DNA of 64,000 nt from Azotobacter beijerinckii (GCF_900110885.1 NZ_FOFJ01000005.1:69894-133893), one strand, 5' to 3'; positions 1 to 10,832 are shown, counted from the stretch's first letter. Notes: generated by a model not told the origin, from the letters alone. Numbers and translations are program-made.

Positions 1-267
1 GCGCACCACCTCGTCCAGGTCCAGGCCGAGTTCGGCACAGAGCAAGAGGAGGTAGAGGACCACGTCGCCGATCTCCTGGCCGGCGTGGGCCAGTTCGCCG
101 GCGGGCAGGGCACGGGATTCGTCCTCGCGCTTCCATTGGAAAATTTCCACCAGCTCGGCCATTTCCACGCTGGCGGCCATGGCGAGGTTCTTCGGGCTGT
201 GGAAGCGCCGCCAGTCGTTGGCGTCGCGGATGGCGTGCAGGCGGCGGGTGAGTTCGGCGGTGTTCAT
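1..267 (-). CDS. MazG-like nucleotide pyrophosphohydrolase (partial, 3' end outside window)
   Basis: The visible 89 residues resemble small all-alpha NTP pyrophosphatases of the MazG/dCTP pyrophosphatase type. The segment ELVEIFQW followed by EIGDVVLYLLLL carries the acidic E..E and E..D pairs that bind magnesium in this family. Such enzymes hydrolyse non-canonical or surplus dNTPs to monophosphates in the cytoplasm. The ATG at 265-267 is preceded by an AGGAG ribosome site. The C-terminus runs off the left edge, so total length is unknown. Family assignment is fairly secure, the exact substrate is not. Confidence 0.8.
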   Translation of the reverse strand, partial: MNTAELTRRLHAIRDANDWRRFHSPKNLAMAASVEMAELVEIFQWKREDESRALPAGELAHAGQEIGDVVLYLLLLCAELGLDLDEVVR

Positions 268-344
268 GGCGGGCTCCTGAAAAGGCGCCTAGCTTCGGCC
301 GCCGGAAGCCGGGCCGCAAGTGCGGCGCCCGGCCTTGCCGCGGA

Positions 345-2849
<2,505 letters not shown>

Positions 2850-2853
<4 letters not shown>

Positions 2854-3596
2854 TTGCCTCCCGCGGCGAGCAGGCCCGGCACCGCGACCTTCTTCTCGAC
2901 CCAGCGCATGAACAGCATCAGGCTCATGTTCAGGGTGAAGTAGATCAGCGTGGCCAGGGTGAAGGCCTCGAACAGGTGGGCGGAGAACTCCGCGGTCTGC
3001 TTGGTCTGCGCGAGCAGCTCCATCAGGCCGATCAGCGAGGCCACCGAGGAGTTCTTGAAGATGTTGAGGAACTCCGAGGTCAGCGGCGGAATGATGATCC
3101 GGAAGGCCTGCGGCAGCAGCACCTGGCGGTAGACCTGCCCGGTCCGCAGGCCCAGCGCCAGGGCCGCGGCGGTCTGGCCCCTGGGCAGCGCCTGGATGCC
3201 GGTGCGCACCTGCTCGCAGACCCGCGCGGCGGTGAACAGGCCGAGGCACACCACCACGCTGAGATAGGCCGAGGTGGCCGGGCTGAGGTCCTGCTTGAAC
3301 CACAGCTCCAGCGGCTCGGGCAACAGGTCGGGCACCAGGAAGTACCAGAGGAACAGCTGCACCAAGAGCGGCACGTTGCGAAAGAGGTCCACGTAGAGGG
3401 TGGCCAGGCCGGACAGCCAGCGGTTCGGCAGGGTGCGCAGCACGCCGAGCAGCGAGCCGAGCAGCAGGGCGACGATCCAGCCCGCCAGGGCGACGGCGAC
3501 GGTCCAGCCGAGGCCGGCGACGAACCAGTCGAGGTAGATTTCCTCGCCGATGCCGGTGGACCTGAAGAACACGCCCCAGTCCCAGTTGTAATCCAT
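2850..3596 (-). CDS. gltJ: Glutamate/aspartate ABC transporter, permease subunit GltJ
   Basis: This 248-residue membrane permease is homologous to GltK. It has a conserved EAA-type loop ([15 protein letters not shown], then AALALGL) and the ending [12 protein letters not shown] typical of GltJ. It starts 68 bp after gltI, and that gap contains a hairpin. It forms the heterodimeric channel with GltK. Confidence 0.93.
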
Positions 3597-3628
3597 GGGG
3601 TTTCTCTCTGCCAGGGGTTGGGAGGAGG

Positions 3629-3657
3629 CCTGCGTGGAGGGATTTCCCCCGCGCAGG
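3629..3657 (-). promoter_or_regulatory. Intercistronic hairpin between gltI and gltJ
   Basis: CCTGCG at 3629-3634 is complementary to CGCAGG at 3652-3657, with G-rich and C-rich stretches between that can extend the pairing. Binding-protein genes of ABC operons often have a hairpin here that protects the upstream message and reduces expression of the permease genes. No T-tract follows, so full termination is unlikely. The role is inferred. Confidence 0.4.
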
Positions 3658-3664
3658 ACGGGGT

Positions 3665-4576
3665 TTACAGCTCTTCGGTCGACTTGTCGGTCGGGACGGC
3701 GATCAGCTTCTTCAACTCGTCGCTCATCGGGAAATGGAGGTTGAGGTCCTTGGGCGGAATCGGCTGGAGGAACCACTTGTCGTAGATGGCGTTGATTTCG
3801 CCGGAGCGGTAGGTGGCGACGAGGGCGTCGTCGACCGTCTTCTTGAACGCCGGATCGCCCTTGCGCAGCATGCAGCCGTAGATCTCGAAGGACTGCGGGG
3901 CGCCGACCACCGCCCAGTCGTCGGGTTTCTTGGCCTTGGCCATTTCGCCGTAGAGCAGGGCGTCGTCCATCATGAAGGCCACGGCGCGGCCGGATTCGAG
4001 CATCAGGAAGGATTCGCCGTGGTCTTTGGCTGCGATGATGTTCATGTCCAGCTGCTTCTCGGCGTTCATCGAGCGGAGCAGGCGTTCGGAGGTGGTGCCG
4101 GCGGTGGTCACCACGTTCTTGCCCTTGAGGTCGGGGAAGTCCTGGACACCCGAGGTCTTCTTGGTCAGCAGGCGGGTGCCGACCTCGAAGATGCCCACCG
4201 AGAAGGCTACCTGCTGCTGGCGTTCGACATTGTTGGTAGTGGAGCCGCACTCGAGGTCGACGGTGCCGTTCTGCACCAGCGGAATGCGGCTCTGCGAGGT
4301 GACCAGGGTGTAGCGCACTTTCAGCTCGGGCAGACCGAGCTGCTGCTTGAGCGCCTCGACGACCTTCAGCTGCAGGTCGTGGGAGTAGCCGATCGGCTGG
4401 CGCGAGTCGGTGCCCAGATAGGAAAAGGGGATGGAGGCGTCGCGGTGGCCGAGGGTGATGGTGCCGGATTCCTTGATCTTCTTCAGGGTGCCGGTGAGCT
4501 CTTCCGCGGCGAAGGCCGCGCCGGACGACAGGGCGAGGACGATGGCACTGCTCAGCAGGCGGGTAGCGATACGCAT
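3665..4576 (-). CDS. gltI: Glutamate/aspartate periplasmic binding protein
   Basis: This 303-residue solute-binding protein of family 3 has a signal peptide ending near SSGAAFA at about residue 23. The N-terminal sequence GTITLGHRDASIPFSYLG and the internal GTTSERLLRSMNAE and MMDDALL segments are typical of GltI/AatJ. It captures glutamate and aspartate in the periplasm for GltJKL. It is first in the operon and is preceded by a sigma-54 type promoter at 4664-4678. Confidence 0.95.
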   Translation of the reverse strand: MRIATRLLSSAIVLALSSGAAFAAEELTGTLKKIKESGTITLGHRDASIPFSYLGTDSRQPIGYSHDLQLKVVEALKQQLGLPELKVRYTLVTSQSRIPLVQNGTVDLECGSTTNNVERQQQVAFSVGIFEVGTRLLTKKTSGVQDFPDLKGKNVVTTAGTTSERLLRSMNAEKQLDMNIIAAKDHGESFLMLESGRAVAFMMDDALLYGEMAKAKKPDDWAVVGAPQSFEIYGCMLRKGDPAFKKTVDDALVATYRSGEINAIYDKWFLQPIPPKDLNLHFPMSDELKKLIAVPTDKSTEEL

Positions 4577-4663
4577 GTGGTGTTTCCCTCTACTCGTTGT
4601 TTTGGCCGAGGGCGATAGCCCGATCCTTCGGACAGCTCTATCGCGCTGCCTTGAAGTCTAAAG

Positions 4664-4678
4664 GCAGAATGCGTGCCA
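4664..4678 (-). promoter_or_regulatory. Sigma-54 (RpoN) promoter of gltIJKL-ansB
   Basis: On the minus strand the sequence is TGGCACG-CATT-CTGC. This matches the sigma-54 consensus TGGCACG-N4-TTGC at all but one position and keeps the invariant GG and GC at correct spacing. Transcription would start near 4652, leaving a leader of about 75 nt before gltI. In Pseudomonas, acidic amino acid uptake is known to be RpoN-dependent and controlled by the AauSR two-component system, so the site is biologically expected. Confidence 0.75.
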
Positions 4679-4717
4679 GTCGGGCGAAATGCCGGATTTT
4701 CTTTTATCCATTTGATT

Positions 4718-4734
4718 CGAAAGGGATTATTTCG
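4718..4734. promoter_or_regulatory. Possible activator-binding inverted repeat upstream of the gltI promoter
   Basis: CGAAA-N7-TTTCG forms a short palindrome whose centre lies about 50 bp upstream of the sigma-54 GG element. That is within the usual range for an enhancer-binding protein. No regulator gene lies in the window, and the assignment to an AauR-like protein is a guess from position only. Confidence 0.3.
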
Positions 4735-4750
4735 GGCGTTCCGGCTACAG

Positions 4751-4819
4751 GTAGGGCGGGTGAAACCCGCCATTGCGGATCGGGCCCTGGCCATGTCCGG
4801 CGGGTTGCACCCGCCCTAC
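4751..4819. repeat. 21-bp inverted repeat, REP/BIME-like
   Basis: The left arm at 4751-4771 begins GTAGGGCGGGTG. It matches the reverse complement of the right arm at 4799-4819 in 20 of 21 positions, with a 27-bp spacer. The GTAGGGCGGGT...AACCCGCC pattern resembles dispersed intergenic elements of gammaproteobacteria. It lies between the gltI promoter and the low-GC HEPN region. I see no second copy in the window. Confidence 0.65.
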
Positions 4820-5025
4820 GGGGCTCGATATGGTGCGGGTTGTGCTCACCAGGCAGGGCTTTGGTGGTGGGGGAGTTGAGACGCTTGGTCTTTTGCCCGG
4901 TTAGGCACCATCTTTGCCATCAGGGATGCTTCTTGTGAGTTCGGCCCACAAGGGAAACCCTGAAAAAGCCCCATTTTCACGAGATCACATGCCCTGTGAG
5001 CCGCATAGTTACTGGCTTATGATTT

Positions 5026-6147
5026 TCAGAAAAAGTCTTTTTCAGACCATCCCAAGCGCCGCTGATCCGCCTCATCTTTTACACGATTCCATGGATAGGC
5101 AGAGTGGTTGTGGCGGTTTTCCACAGGCGCGAAATGGTCGTGGAGCAATTGTTTCTCGAACATATCAATCGCTTCACAATCGTGCTCGGTCAGTTGGTAG
5201 ACGTTGGACGCTTGCAGTTTGAGTTTTAGCGCAAGCGGGAACACAAAGCTTCCAAGGAGAAGGTGATTGCGGAGGCTCCACTCCGGCGGATACTTCGACT
5301 CAATCTTGCCGTGAGCAAGGTTTCCGCGGAGTCGGAAAAAATCTCTAATCCACATGTCGCGCACGGATTTTGATTTCTTGAATTTCAAGGTCTGGCTTGA
5401 AGTAAACACTGTGTTCGGATCTATGGTCTCGGTTGGTTTTACGCTTGCCGAGAAGTGCTTGGCGAGATCATCCTCCTTTCCGTGTGGGCACTCAAACAGG
5501 CGTTCGAGTGCACTAACAAGCAGAACGGCCTCAATATGTTCGGAAATGTCTGAAGAGTCTGTGTTGGCAAGATTGAATCCGAGGATTGCTTCATATATTG
5601 CTTCCCAGTCCTTGGATTCTCGGTAGTCGAGGAGTGGCTCCAATAGCTTGAAGTCAAGCGCCGTGTTCCCGTGTGGTAATGGAATATGCTCGGGTTTTTG
5701 AACATGATAGTCGTCTTCGGTCAAATAGTTCGTGGTCGAGCCATCGCGACGGCGAGTGGTTATCGCAGTTCCATGATGGTCATCGGAGAAGCCCTGAATG
5801 ACCAATCGGAAGCTGTCACGATTCCGATACCCCATGCCACCTGGACCGAAAAGCTCGCGGGCCGAAAGTCCTGCGACTGACAGGAGTTCGGAGAAGATAA
5901 ACAGTGCGCCGCGCTCTTCATCCGAAAGGTCACGGGTGAGGTTTCCGCCAGTGGTTTGAATGAGCGTCGCGTAAGCGATTGGCGCCCCTCCTGCATGGTA
6001 TGGAGCCAACACCCCATCGAGGATGTCTTGTTCGGGTGTGCCTTGCCCAGCCGGAGCGAGTCCACGTTGAAAAGGGACGAGTTGAAACTCGGCGGCATTT
6101 TGGTGCGTGGTGATCTGAAGCCAAGGTAGAAATGCGAGCATACTCAT
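5026..6147 (-). CDS. HEPN-domain (ApeA-like) protein of unknown role
   Basis: This 373-residue soluble protein has no signal peptide. Near the C-terminus RLRGNLAHGK carries the R-x4-H motif of HEPN domains, set in a helical context (VRDMWIRDFFRLRGNLAHG) typical of the ApeA-like branch. HEPN proteins are often RNases in toxin-antitoxin or anti-phage modules, but some are inactive. The N-terminal 200 residues are unrecognised. Base composition is clearly lower in GC than the flanks, which suggests horizontal acquisition. No antitoxin-like nucleotidyltransferase lies beside it. Function is undetermined. Confidence 0.7.
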   Translation of the reverse strand: MSMLAFLPWLQITTHQNAAEFQLVPFQRGLAPAGQGTPEQDILDGVLAPYHAGGAPIAYATLIQTTGGNLTRDLSDEERGALFIFSELLSVAGLSARELFGPGGMGYRNRDSFRLVIQGFSDDHHGTAITTRRRDGSTTNYLTEDDYHVQKPEHIPLPHGNTALDFKLLEPLLDYRESKDWEAIYEAILGFNLANTDSSDISEHIEAVLLVSALERLFECPHGKEDDLAKHFSASVKPTETIDPNTVFTSSQTLKFKKSKSVRDMWIRDFFRLRGNLAHGKIESKYPPEWSLRNHLLLGSFVFPLALKLKLQASNVYQLTEHDCEAIDMFEKQLLHDHFAPVENRHNHSAYPWNRVKDEADQRRLGWSEKDFF

Positions 6148-6180
6148 GTATATGTTCCTGCTTTGAATTTTTAGCTGTAC

Positions 6181-6624
6181 TCAAAACATTAGTTTGTAGG
6201 TCTTTTCGAGATTGTCTTTGCAGCCACCTTGGCCATGTGGCTCCCATCGTGATCGGTTAGTGAGATATTCGCAGGTTATTACCCTGCCTCGATCGCTTGC
6301 CATTACGGCAGAGCCCCGATATTCCGTGGGTAAGGATGCTGCGTAGCTAGTATCTGTGCCCGTGGCGCTGCCGTTTGGTGTCCACACACTACTATAGATT
6401 ATGCCCCACCCGGTGCTGCCACCTCTTATGGTTTGGTATTCTCCTTGGAATTTCTCGCCAGAAGGTAAGTCAAAGGAGATACCGCCATGAGTTGTGCCGG
6501 AGAACTCAAATCTGGCTTGGATCACTTCTGCATTAGATAGATCGTAGAGCCTTGCGGGAACTACCTTGCTTGTGCAGCCTGTAATACTTAGTAGTAAACA
6601 GGTTGCAAAAATATTTTTAATCAC
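6181..6624 (-). CDS. Small lipoprotein of unknown function
   Basis: This 147-residue protein begins with a lipoprotein signal whose lipobox LSITGC places the lipidated cysteine at about residue 17. The mature part is rich in glycine, serine and threonine and contains two later cysteines. It lies 33 bp upstream of the HEPN gene on the same strand and shares its lower GC content, so both were probably acquired together. I recognise no characterised homologue. Confidence 0.7.
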   Translation of the reverse strand: MIKNIFATCLLLSITGCTSKVVPARLYDLSNAEVIQARFEFSGTTHGGISFDLPSGEKFQGEYQTIRGGSTGWGIIYSSVWTPNGSATGTDTSYAASLPTEYRGSAVMASDRGRVITCEYLTNRSRWEPHGQGGCKDNLEKTYKLMF

Positions 6625-7157
6625 TTGGGCTCTCCATGTGTAGCTTCAGGAAGCTAAGCAAGTGAGAAGCTTCTCAGCTCTTCGTATGATCTGAAAAGCT
6701 TGAATATAGTGATTTTAGTCGGAGTTTTCTTCTCCGATAACTGGAGCGTGGGACGTTGCGGTGGGAAGGGAAGGTGATTGGTCGAGTCGGGTGGTGATCC
6801 TTCCAGGGAGTGTGCGAGCGGGGCTTGCCGTGCGGGGCGAAGCCTGGCGCTGAACTTGGTCGTGCCCACATTCCTGCGTGGGCATGCACCGGGGAGGCTC
6901 CGACGGGAAGCCATCGTAACCCGACTCCCTCCGGTTCAGCGCTTCAACAGGTCGGCGCAGCCTTCCCGCACTACGCCCCTGCGGTATCGAGGAGGCTGGT
7001 CATGACGCCGCCGGGTCCGCCCGCCCGAGTTCGATCTCCTTTGGTCGGCCACTGGCCCGTTGTCGTCATTTTCGATACCGCTCGTCCGGTCACGGCAAAC
7101 TATCGCTGCGTCTTGTCAGTCCATTCAGGTGTCACTCATTGAAAGAGGAGAGGACAA
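6625..7157. other. Long intergenic region without a recognisable gene
   Basis: No convincing reading frame is present; short open frames on both strands lack family resemblance and ribosome sites. A small hairpin with arms TGCCCAC at 6863-6869 and GTGGGCA at 6878-6884 sits in the middle. The left third is A/T richer and the right part GC-rich, marking the edge of the acquired HEPN segment. The last bases hold the AGAGGAGAGG ribosome site of the CsbD gene. Confidence 0.5.
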
Positions 7158-7349
7158 ATGGGCAGCACCGGAGACAAGATCAAGGGCAAAGCGAACGAAG
7201 CCGTCGGCAAGATCAAGCAGGGCGTCGGCGAAGCCACTGATAATCCGCGCCTCAAGGGTGAAGGCCGCGTTCAGGAAACCAAGGGCAAGGCCCAGCAGCT
7301 GAAAGGCGAGGTGAAGGACGCGCTCAAGCGCGGTATCGATCAGGCCTGA
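7158..7349 (+). CDS. CsbD-family stress protein
   Basis: This 63-residue hydrophilic protein is rich in K, G, E and A, starting MGSTGDKIKGKANEAVGKIK. It matches the CsbD family, small general-stress proteins of unknown biochemical role that are induced by sigma-B or RpoS/AlgU type responses. An AGAGGAGAGG ribosome site lies just before the ATG. A perfect-stem hairpin follows at 7424-7447, so it is monocistronic. Confidence 0.85.
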   Translation: MGSTGDKIKGKANEAVGKIKQGVGEATDNPRLKGEGRVQETKGKAQQLKGEVKDALKRGIDQA

Positions 7350-7423
7350 TCCGCGGCGGCCAAGCGGACCGGAAGACTCCCTGCGACCCGGTCGTCCGCC
7401 AGTAAAGCGCCCGCAGCCCGCAC

Positions 7424-7447
7424 CAATGCCCGCATTCGCGGGCATTG
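7424..7447 (+). terminator. Terminator of the csbD-like gene
   Basis: CAATGCCCGC pairs perfectly with GCGGGCATTG around an ATTC loop. The downstream bases CTTTGCC give only a weak T-tract. The hairpin lies between the rightward CsbD gene and the leftward hydrolase gene and may serve both. Confidence 0.7.
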
Positions 7448-7502
7448 CTTTGCCTGGGCAGAGCAATGCTTTCGCTGCGGGTTTTTCAGGCCGCTCCTTA
7501 TC

Positions 7503-8324
7503 TCACCCCTCGATGAAGTGCAGCAGGTCGCTGTTGAAGCGCTCCACCTCCAGCTGTGCCAGGCCGTGCGCGCCGCCCGGGTAGACCTTCAGGGTGGCGT
7601 TCGGCACGAGTTGCACGGAGCGTTTGGCCGAGGTCTCGATCGGCACGATCTGGTCGTCGTCGCCGTGCACGATCAGGGTCGGCACGTCGATCTTCTTCAG
7701 GTCCTCGGTGAAGTCGGTTTCGGAGAACTGCTCGATGCAGTCGTAGGCGGGCTTGATCCCGGCGCTCATGCCCTGCAGCCAGAACGCGTCGCGTAGGCCC
7801 TCGGAGACCTTCGCCCCCGGACGGTTGAAGCCATAGAAGGTGGTCGGCAGATCCTTGAAGAACTGCGCGCGGTTTTCCAGGACGCCCTGGCGAATGCCGT
7901 CGAACACCGCCTTCGGTACGCCGCCGGGATTGCCGGTAGTCTTCAGCATCAGCGGCGGCACCGCGCCCAGCAGCACCACCTTGGCCACCCGCGCCGTGCC
8001 GTGCCGGCCGACATAGCGGGCCACCTCGCCGCCGCCGGTGGAGTGGCCGACCAGCACGGCATCCTTCACGTCGAGCGCGTCCAGCAACTGCGCCAGGTCG
8101 TCGGCGTACTGGTCCATGCTGTTGCCGTCCCAGGTCTGTTGCGAGCGACCGTGGCCGCGGCGGTCGTGGGCGATCACCCGGTAGCCGCGCTGGCCGAGAA
8201 ACAGCATCTGGGCGTCCCAGGCATCCGCGCAGAGCGGCCAGCCATGAGAGAAGACGATCGGTTGACCCGAACCCCAGTCCTTGTAGAAGAGGCCGGTGCC
8301 ATCTTTGAGTGTCAGGGTGGACAT
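7503..8324 (-). CDS. Alpha/beta hydrolase (non-haem chloroperoxidase/arylesterase type)
   Basis: This 273-residue protein has the full alpha/beta hydrolase set: oxyanion region SHGWP, nucleophile elbow GHSTGGGE, acid in HGDDDQIVP and histidine in PGGAHGL. The DRRGHGRS segment is typical of cofactor-free haloperoxidases and related arylesterases, which hydrolyse esters or form peracids. I chose the ATG at 8324 because AGAGGAAA precedes it; the frame stays open upstream without a ribosome site. The natural substrate cannot be read from sequence. Confidence 0.87.
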   Translation of the reverse strand: MSTLTLKDGTGLFYKDWGSGQPIVFSHGWPLCADAWDAQMLFLGQRGYRVIAHDRRGHGRSQQTWDGNSMDQYADDLAQLLDALDVKDAVLVGHSTGGGEVARYVGRHGTARVAKVVLLGAVPPLMLKTTGNPGGVPKAVFDGIRQGVLENRAQFFKDLPTTFYGFNRPGAKVSEGLRDAFWLQGMSAGIKPAYDCIEQFSETDFTEDLKKIDVPTLIVHGDDDQIVPIETSAKRSVQLVPNATLKVYPGGAHGLAQLEVERFNSDLLHFIEG

Positions 8325-8873
8325 GTGCTGTTTTCCTCTTGGTTCTCTGACCTGGCGTCCGGGGCGAACTGGCGCCGGGAAGGGCGGCGGATCGCTCTTG
8401 GCGCCCCTGTCCGCCAAGCGCCCTGGCCTGCGTGGCTGGGCGGCTCCTGATTACGACCCTGCGGGCGAGCGATAGTGCTGAGTGCCTGGCGCCGATGCGC
8501 CGGGCGGCATGTGCGCCCGGCGGGCGCCGGCCACGCCGCTTGTCGGCCGGGAACCGTTCATCGACGCGGGAGGAGTCATTGCCGCGTTTCGTCAGTCGAT
8601 AACAAAAGGCTGGCGCTGCCCGTATCGCGGGCCAGGGCAGTGGGAGAAAGGCATGGCGCGTAGCGGAAAGATGCACGCTGACGATTGGCCGCCCTATGCG
8701 CGGCCAGATGCCGGGCATGCCCGAGGCGCACTCGGGCGCAGGCGGGTTCCGGCGCGGGACGTGGGAGCCATTTCGTGGTGACGGATGGTCATGACGCCGC
8801 TCGAACGCGTCGATCCCGCCGCCTCTCTAACTCATCGGGGCCCCACGTGTGCCGGGCCTGCCGGGAGGTACTT
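8325..8873. other. Intergenic region, no gene recognised
   Basis: This stretch separates the leftward hydrolase from a rightward small gene. Open frames are GC-driven and have no ribosome sites or family features. It presumably carries the divergent promoters, but I could not identify convincing -35/-10 elements. Confidence 0.4.
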
Positions 8874-9086
8874 ATGAGCCATAGTCGAACCAGAAGAACG
8901 TCGTATCCGGGAGCCTGCGACCCAATGAGCACGGAGCACGTCGATCTGAACCCCGACGACGACGAGGCGAATGTCGACGAGGGCGAGATTCCGCTGGATT
9001 CCTACGACGAGGCGGTGGTGCTGGAGCAGGACCGGGAAGACACGGAGCCGGAGCACATGGAGAGGGAGAGTCGGAACCCATGCTGA
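8874..9086 (+). CDS. Small acidic protein of unknown function
   Basis: This predicted 70-residue protein is strongly acidic in its second half (DDDEANVDEGEIPLDSYDEA). The ATG at 8874 follows a GGGAGG ribosome site. A later in-frame ATG at 8925 would give a 53-residue version that keeps the whole acidic part. No family is recognised. It converges on the ClpP-like gene, with a shared hairpin between them. Confidence 0.5.
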   Translation: MSHSRTRRTSYPGACDPMSTEHVDLNPDDDEANVDEGEIPLDSYDEAVVLEQDREDTEPEHMERESRNPC

Positions 9087-9126
9087 TTGCCGCCGGCTGG
9101 GCAGGTAGGCAGGGGTAGATGCGCGC

Positions 9127-9154
9127 CACGGCGCCGCGAACTGCTTCGCGTCGC
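9127..9154. terminator. Hairpin between convergent genes
   Basis: CGGCG at 9127-9131 pairs with CGCCG at 9150-9154, and CGCGAA at 9133-9138 pairs with TTCGCG at 9143-9148, leaving one mismatch and a four-base loop. It lies between two gene ends and probably blocks transcription from both sides, although no T-tract is present. Confidence 0.45.
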
Positions 9155-9158
9155 CGGG

Positions 9159-9710
9159 TCAGGAGTGGATGCACCAGCTGGTCGTATCGGCGCTCATGCC
9201 GAGGTCTTCCACGGCATGGATCAGCCCGGCGGCGATGGCTTCGTCGGGCGTCACTATCCGCGAATCGGCGGTCAGATACTGGGAGACATCCAGGGGCTCT
9301 CCGGCCCCCTGGGTACGCTCTGCGACGATACGCGCATAAAGGACGCGGTCGAAATCCAGGCTCATGGCGTATTCGGACATCCGGGCGTGATCGACCGAAC
9401 CGTGGATGGTCCAATGGAACGGATGAAAGAGAAACTTGCTGTGGTGGCACGCGGTGCGTCGCTGCCCGGCCAGAAAGATGATATTGCCCATGGACTCGAC
9501 GGTGCCGAGGTTGTGGGTATTGACCGGGATGGGCAGCGACATCAGAAAGTTATAAAGAGAAAAGCCATAGCTGCATTCCCCACCCATGGTGGCGATCTTT
9601 ATGGTGAGTTCGGATGCATCCTGCTTCAGCGCTTGCGAGCACTTGTTGATGAGCTGCCCGCACGTCGAAGAGTTGATCGGACCCGTGAAGTGGATGACAT
9701 GATTCGTCAT
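9159..9710 (-). CDS. ClpP-like serine protease (orphan)
   Basis: This 183-residue protein has the ClpP/crotonase fold pattern. An N-terminal strand FTGPINSSTCGQLIN is followed by MGGECSYGFSLYNFL, by GTVESMGNIIFLAG with the nucleophile serine in ESMGN, and by HSKFLFHPFHW with the catalytic histidine. The DSRIVTPDEAIAAGLI segment supplies the likely aspartate. It is divergent from housekeeping ClpP (ASMG context replaced by ESMG) and has no Clp ATPase beside it. It may cleave small peptides alone or form mixed complexes. Substrate is unknown. Confidence 0.75.
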   Translation of the reverse strand: MTNHVIHFTGPINSSTCGQLINKCSQALKQDASELTIKIATMGGECSYGFSLYNFLMSLPIPVNTHNLGTVESMGNIIFLAGQRRTACHHSKFLFHPFHWTIHGSVDHARMSEYAMSLDFDRVLYARIVAERTQGAGEPLDVSQYLTADSRIVTPDEAIAAGLIHAVEDLGMSADTTSWCIHS

Positions 9711-10053
9711 GGGTTACTACTCTCGTGATGTTGGGCGTCACCATGGCTCTTCATGGCATCCGCGATGCCTCCATCTTCCTGCTCCGGCATCTTTCAATAC
9801 CTCTCTGTCGGTCCCGTTCTGGGTTGCTCTATTCGCCAGGAGCAGCCTTGCCAAAGCCTGGGATCGGGGCTTTCGCATCGCTTGAGTCAGCCGCTGCGGC
9901 CGCCGCCTTCCGTCTGTCCGGCCTGCCTCGCTGGCAATAATCCAGCGAAACGGCTGAGGGTGGGGCGGTGAACGGGCGACGCCACTTCTCTCGCAGAATA
10001 GCTGCCTGATATCGGCTCTTCCAATGTCCGCTCACGAGCGTGTCGCCGCTGGC

Positions 10054-10192
10054 TGGTCCACCGTGCGCCACAGCCAGTGCCTCCTGCCGTTGAGGGTGGC
10101 GACCACCTCATCGAGGTGCCACGTGAGGCCGGCCGCTCCTCGACCATGCGCAGGCTCAAGGGGAAGCGGTAACCGGCATAGGAAATGGCGTC
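10054..10192 (-). pseudogene. Relic of an IS6-family transposase
   Basis: Two pieces in different frames match IS6-type transposases. DAISYAGYRFPLSLRMVEE at 10136-10192 is the N-terminal helix region with a small deletion. WHLDEVVATLNGRRHWLWRT, read from 10122 leftward, holds the first catalytic aspartate of the DDE triad. The stretch that normally separates them is missing, and the frame breaks again after VDQ. The rest of the transposase and both terminal repeats are absent, so the element is dead. Confidence 0.75.
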
Positions 10193-10544
10193 GCTGGAAG
10201 GGGTGTCGTGCTGCCGGGTGGTTCGTTGCATATCCGGGATTGTCGCCACATCTCCGTCAACCTGCCAACAACGCTGGCAGTGTCATCGGGAGGAAGTTGA
10301 GTTACCTACTTTTGAACAGGCTTGATTGATTGTTCCTTCTTTATAAAAACGGATGGCATTATATTAAAAAGATATCACGTGTGTCGAAAAGCAAGTGATA
10401 ATGAAGGGCGCAATACCACTGTCGCGCCCTAGAAAAGAAAGTTGCACAGGGAAATTGACCACGTAATGAGCTTATATTTCATGAGTTCATCAGACAAAGG
10501 AAAGACTCCAGGGCAAGAACAGTGGTTCATGAGGAAGTAAGCAC
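10193..10544. other. A/T-rich intergenic stretch
   Basis: From about 10320 the sequence becomes A/T-rich, unlike the surrounding chromosome. A hairpin with arms AGGGCGC at 10405-10411 and GCGCCCT at 10424-10430 is present. The end carries the GAGGAAG ribosome site of the following reading frame. No gene is recognised here. Confidence 0.4.
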
Positions 10545-10832
10545 ATGAGCAAAGACACGGCGACTATTAGTGAGAAAGGCCGCAAGGGCGATGAAGCCAT
10601 TTCGGCGGCTCACAACCACGGTTTCCAGCGCCAGCGGGGAATCAGCTACAAGGGCGGCGAAGCGGGAAGCTGCAAGGGTGGTCAGCGTGTCGGGGAGTTG
10701 AACCAATGCCCGAACACTCGAAACTCCAACAAGACAGTAAGGGGTTCATCATCATGGCCACTACACGTAAACCCGAAGATGAAAAGCAAGGCAGTCAAGG
10801 CAATCAAAGAGAGGGTGCAAAAGGCAGCGTAA
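10545..10832 (+). CDS. KGG-motif-like small protein, probably frameshifted
   Basis: The first 50 or so residues resemble KGG/stress-induced proteins (GRKGDEAISAAHNHGF, then YKGGEAGSCKGGQ). A clear GAGGAAG ribosome site precedes the ATG. After about 10705 codon choice in this frame deteriorates (TCA TCA TCA, AGG, CTA), while the -1 frame becomes better and runs on to 11056. The original gene may therefore have been longer, with a frameshift near 10700. Treat the C-terminal half as doubtful. Confidence 0.4.
   Translation: MSKDTATISEKGRKGDEAISAAHNHGFQRQRGISYKGGEAGSCKGGQRVGELNQCPNTRNSNKTVRGSSSWPLHVNPKMKSKAVKAIKERVQKAA

Noticed and set aside
6654..6914. 86-codon minus-strand frame in the intergenic region
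   Set aside because: It is rich in P, R and S with no ribosome site or family resemblance and resembles non-coding repeat DNA.
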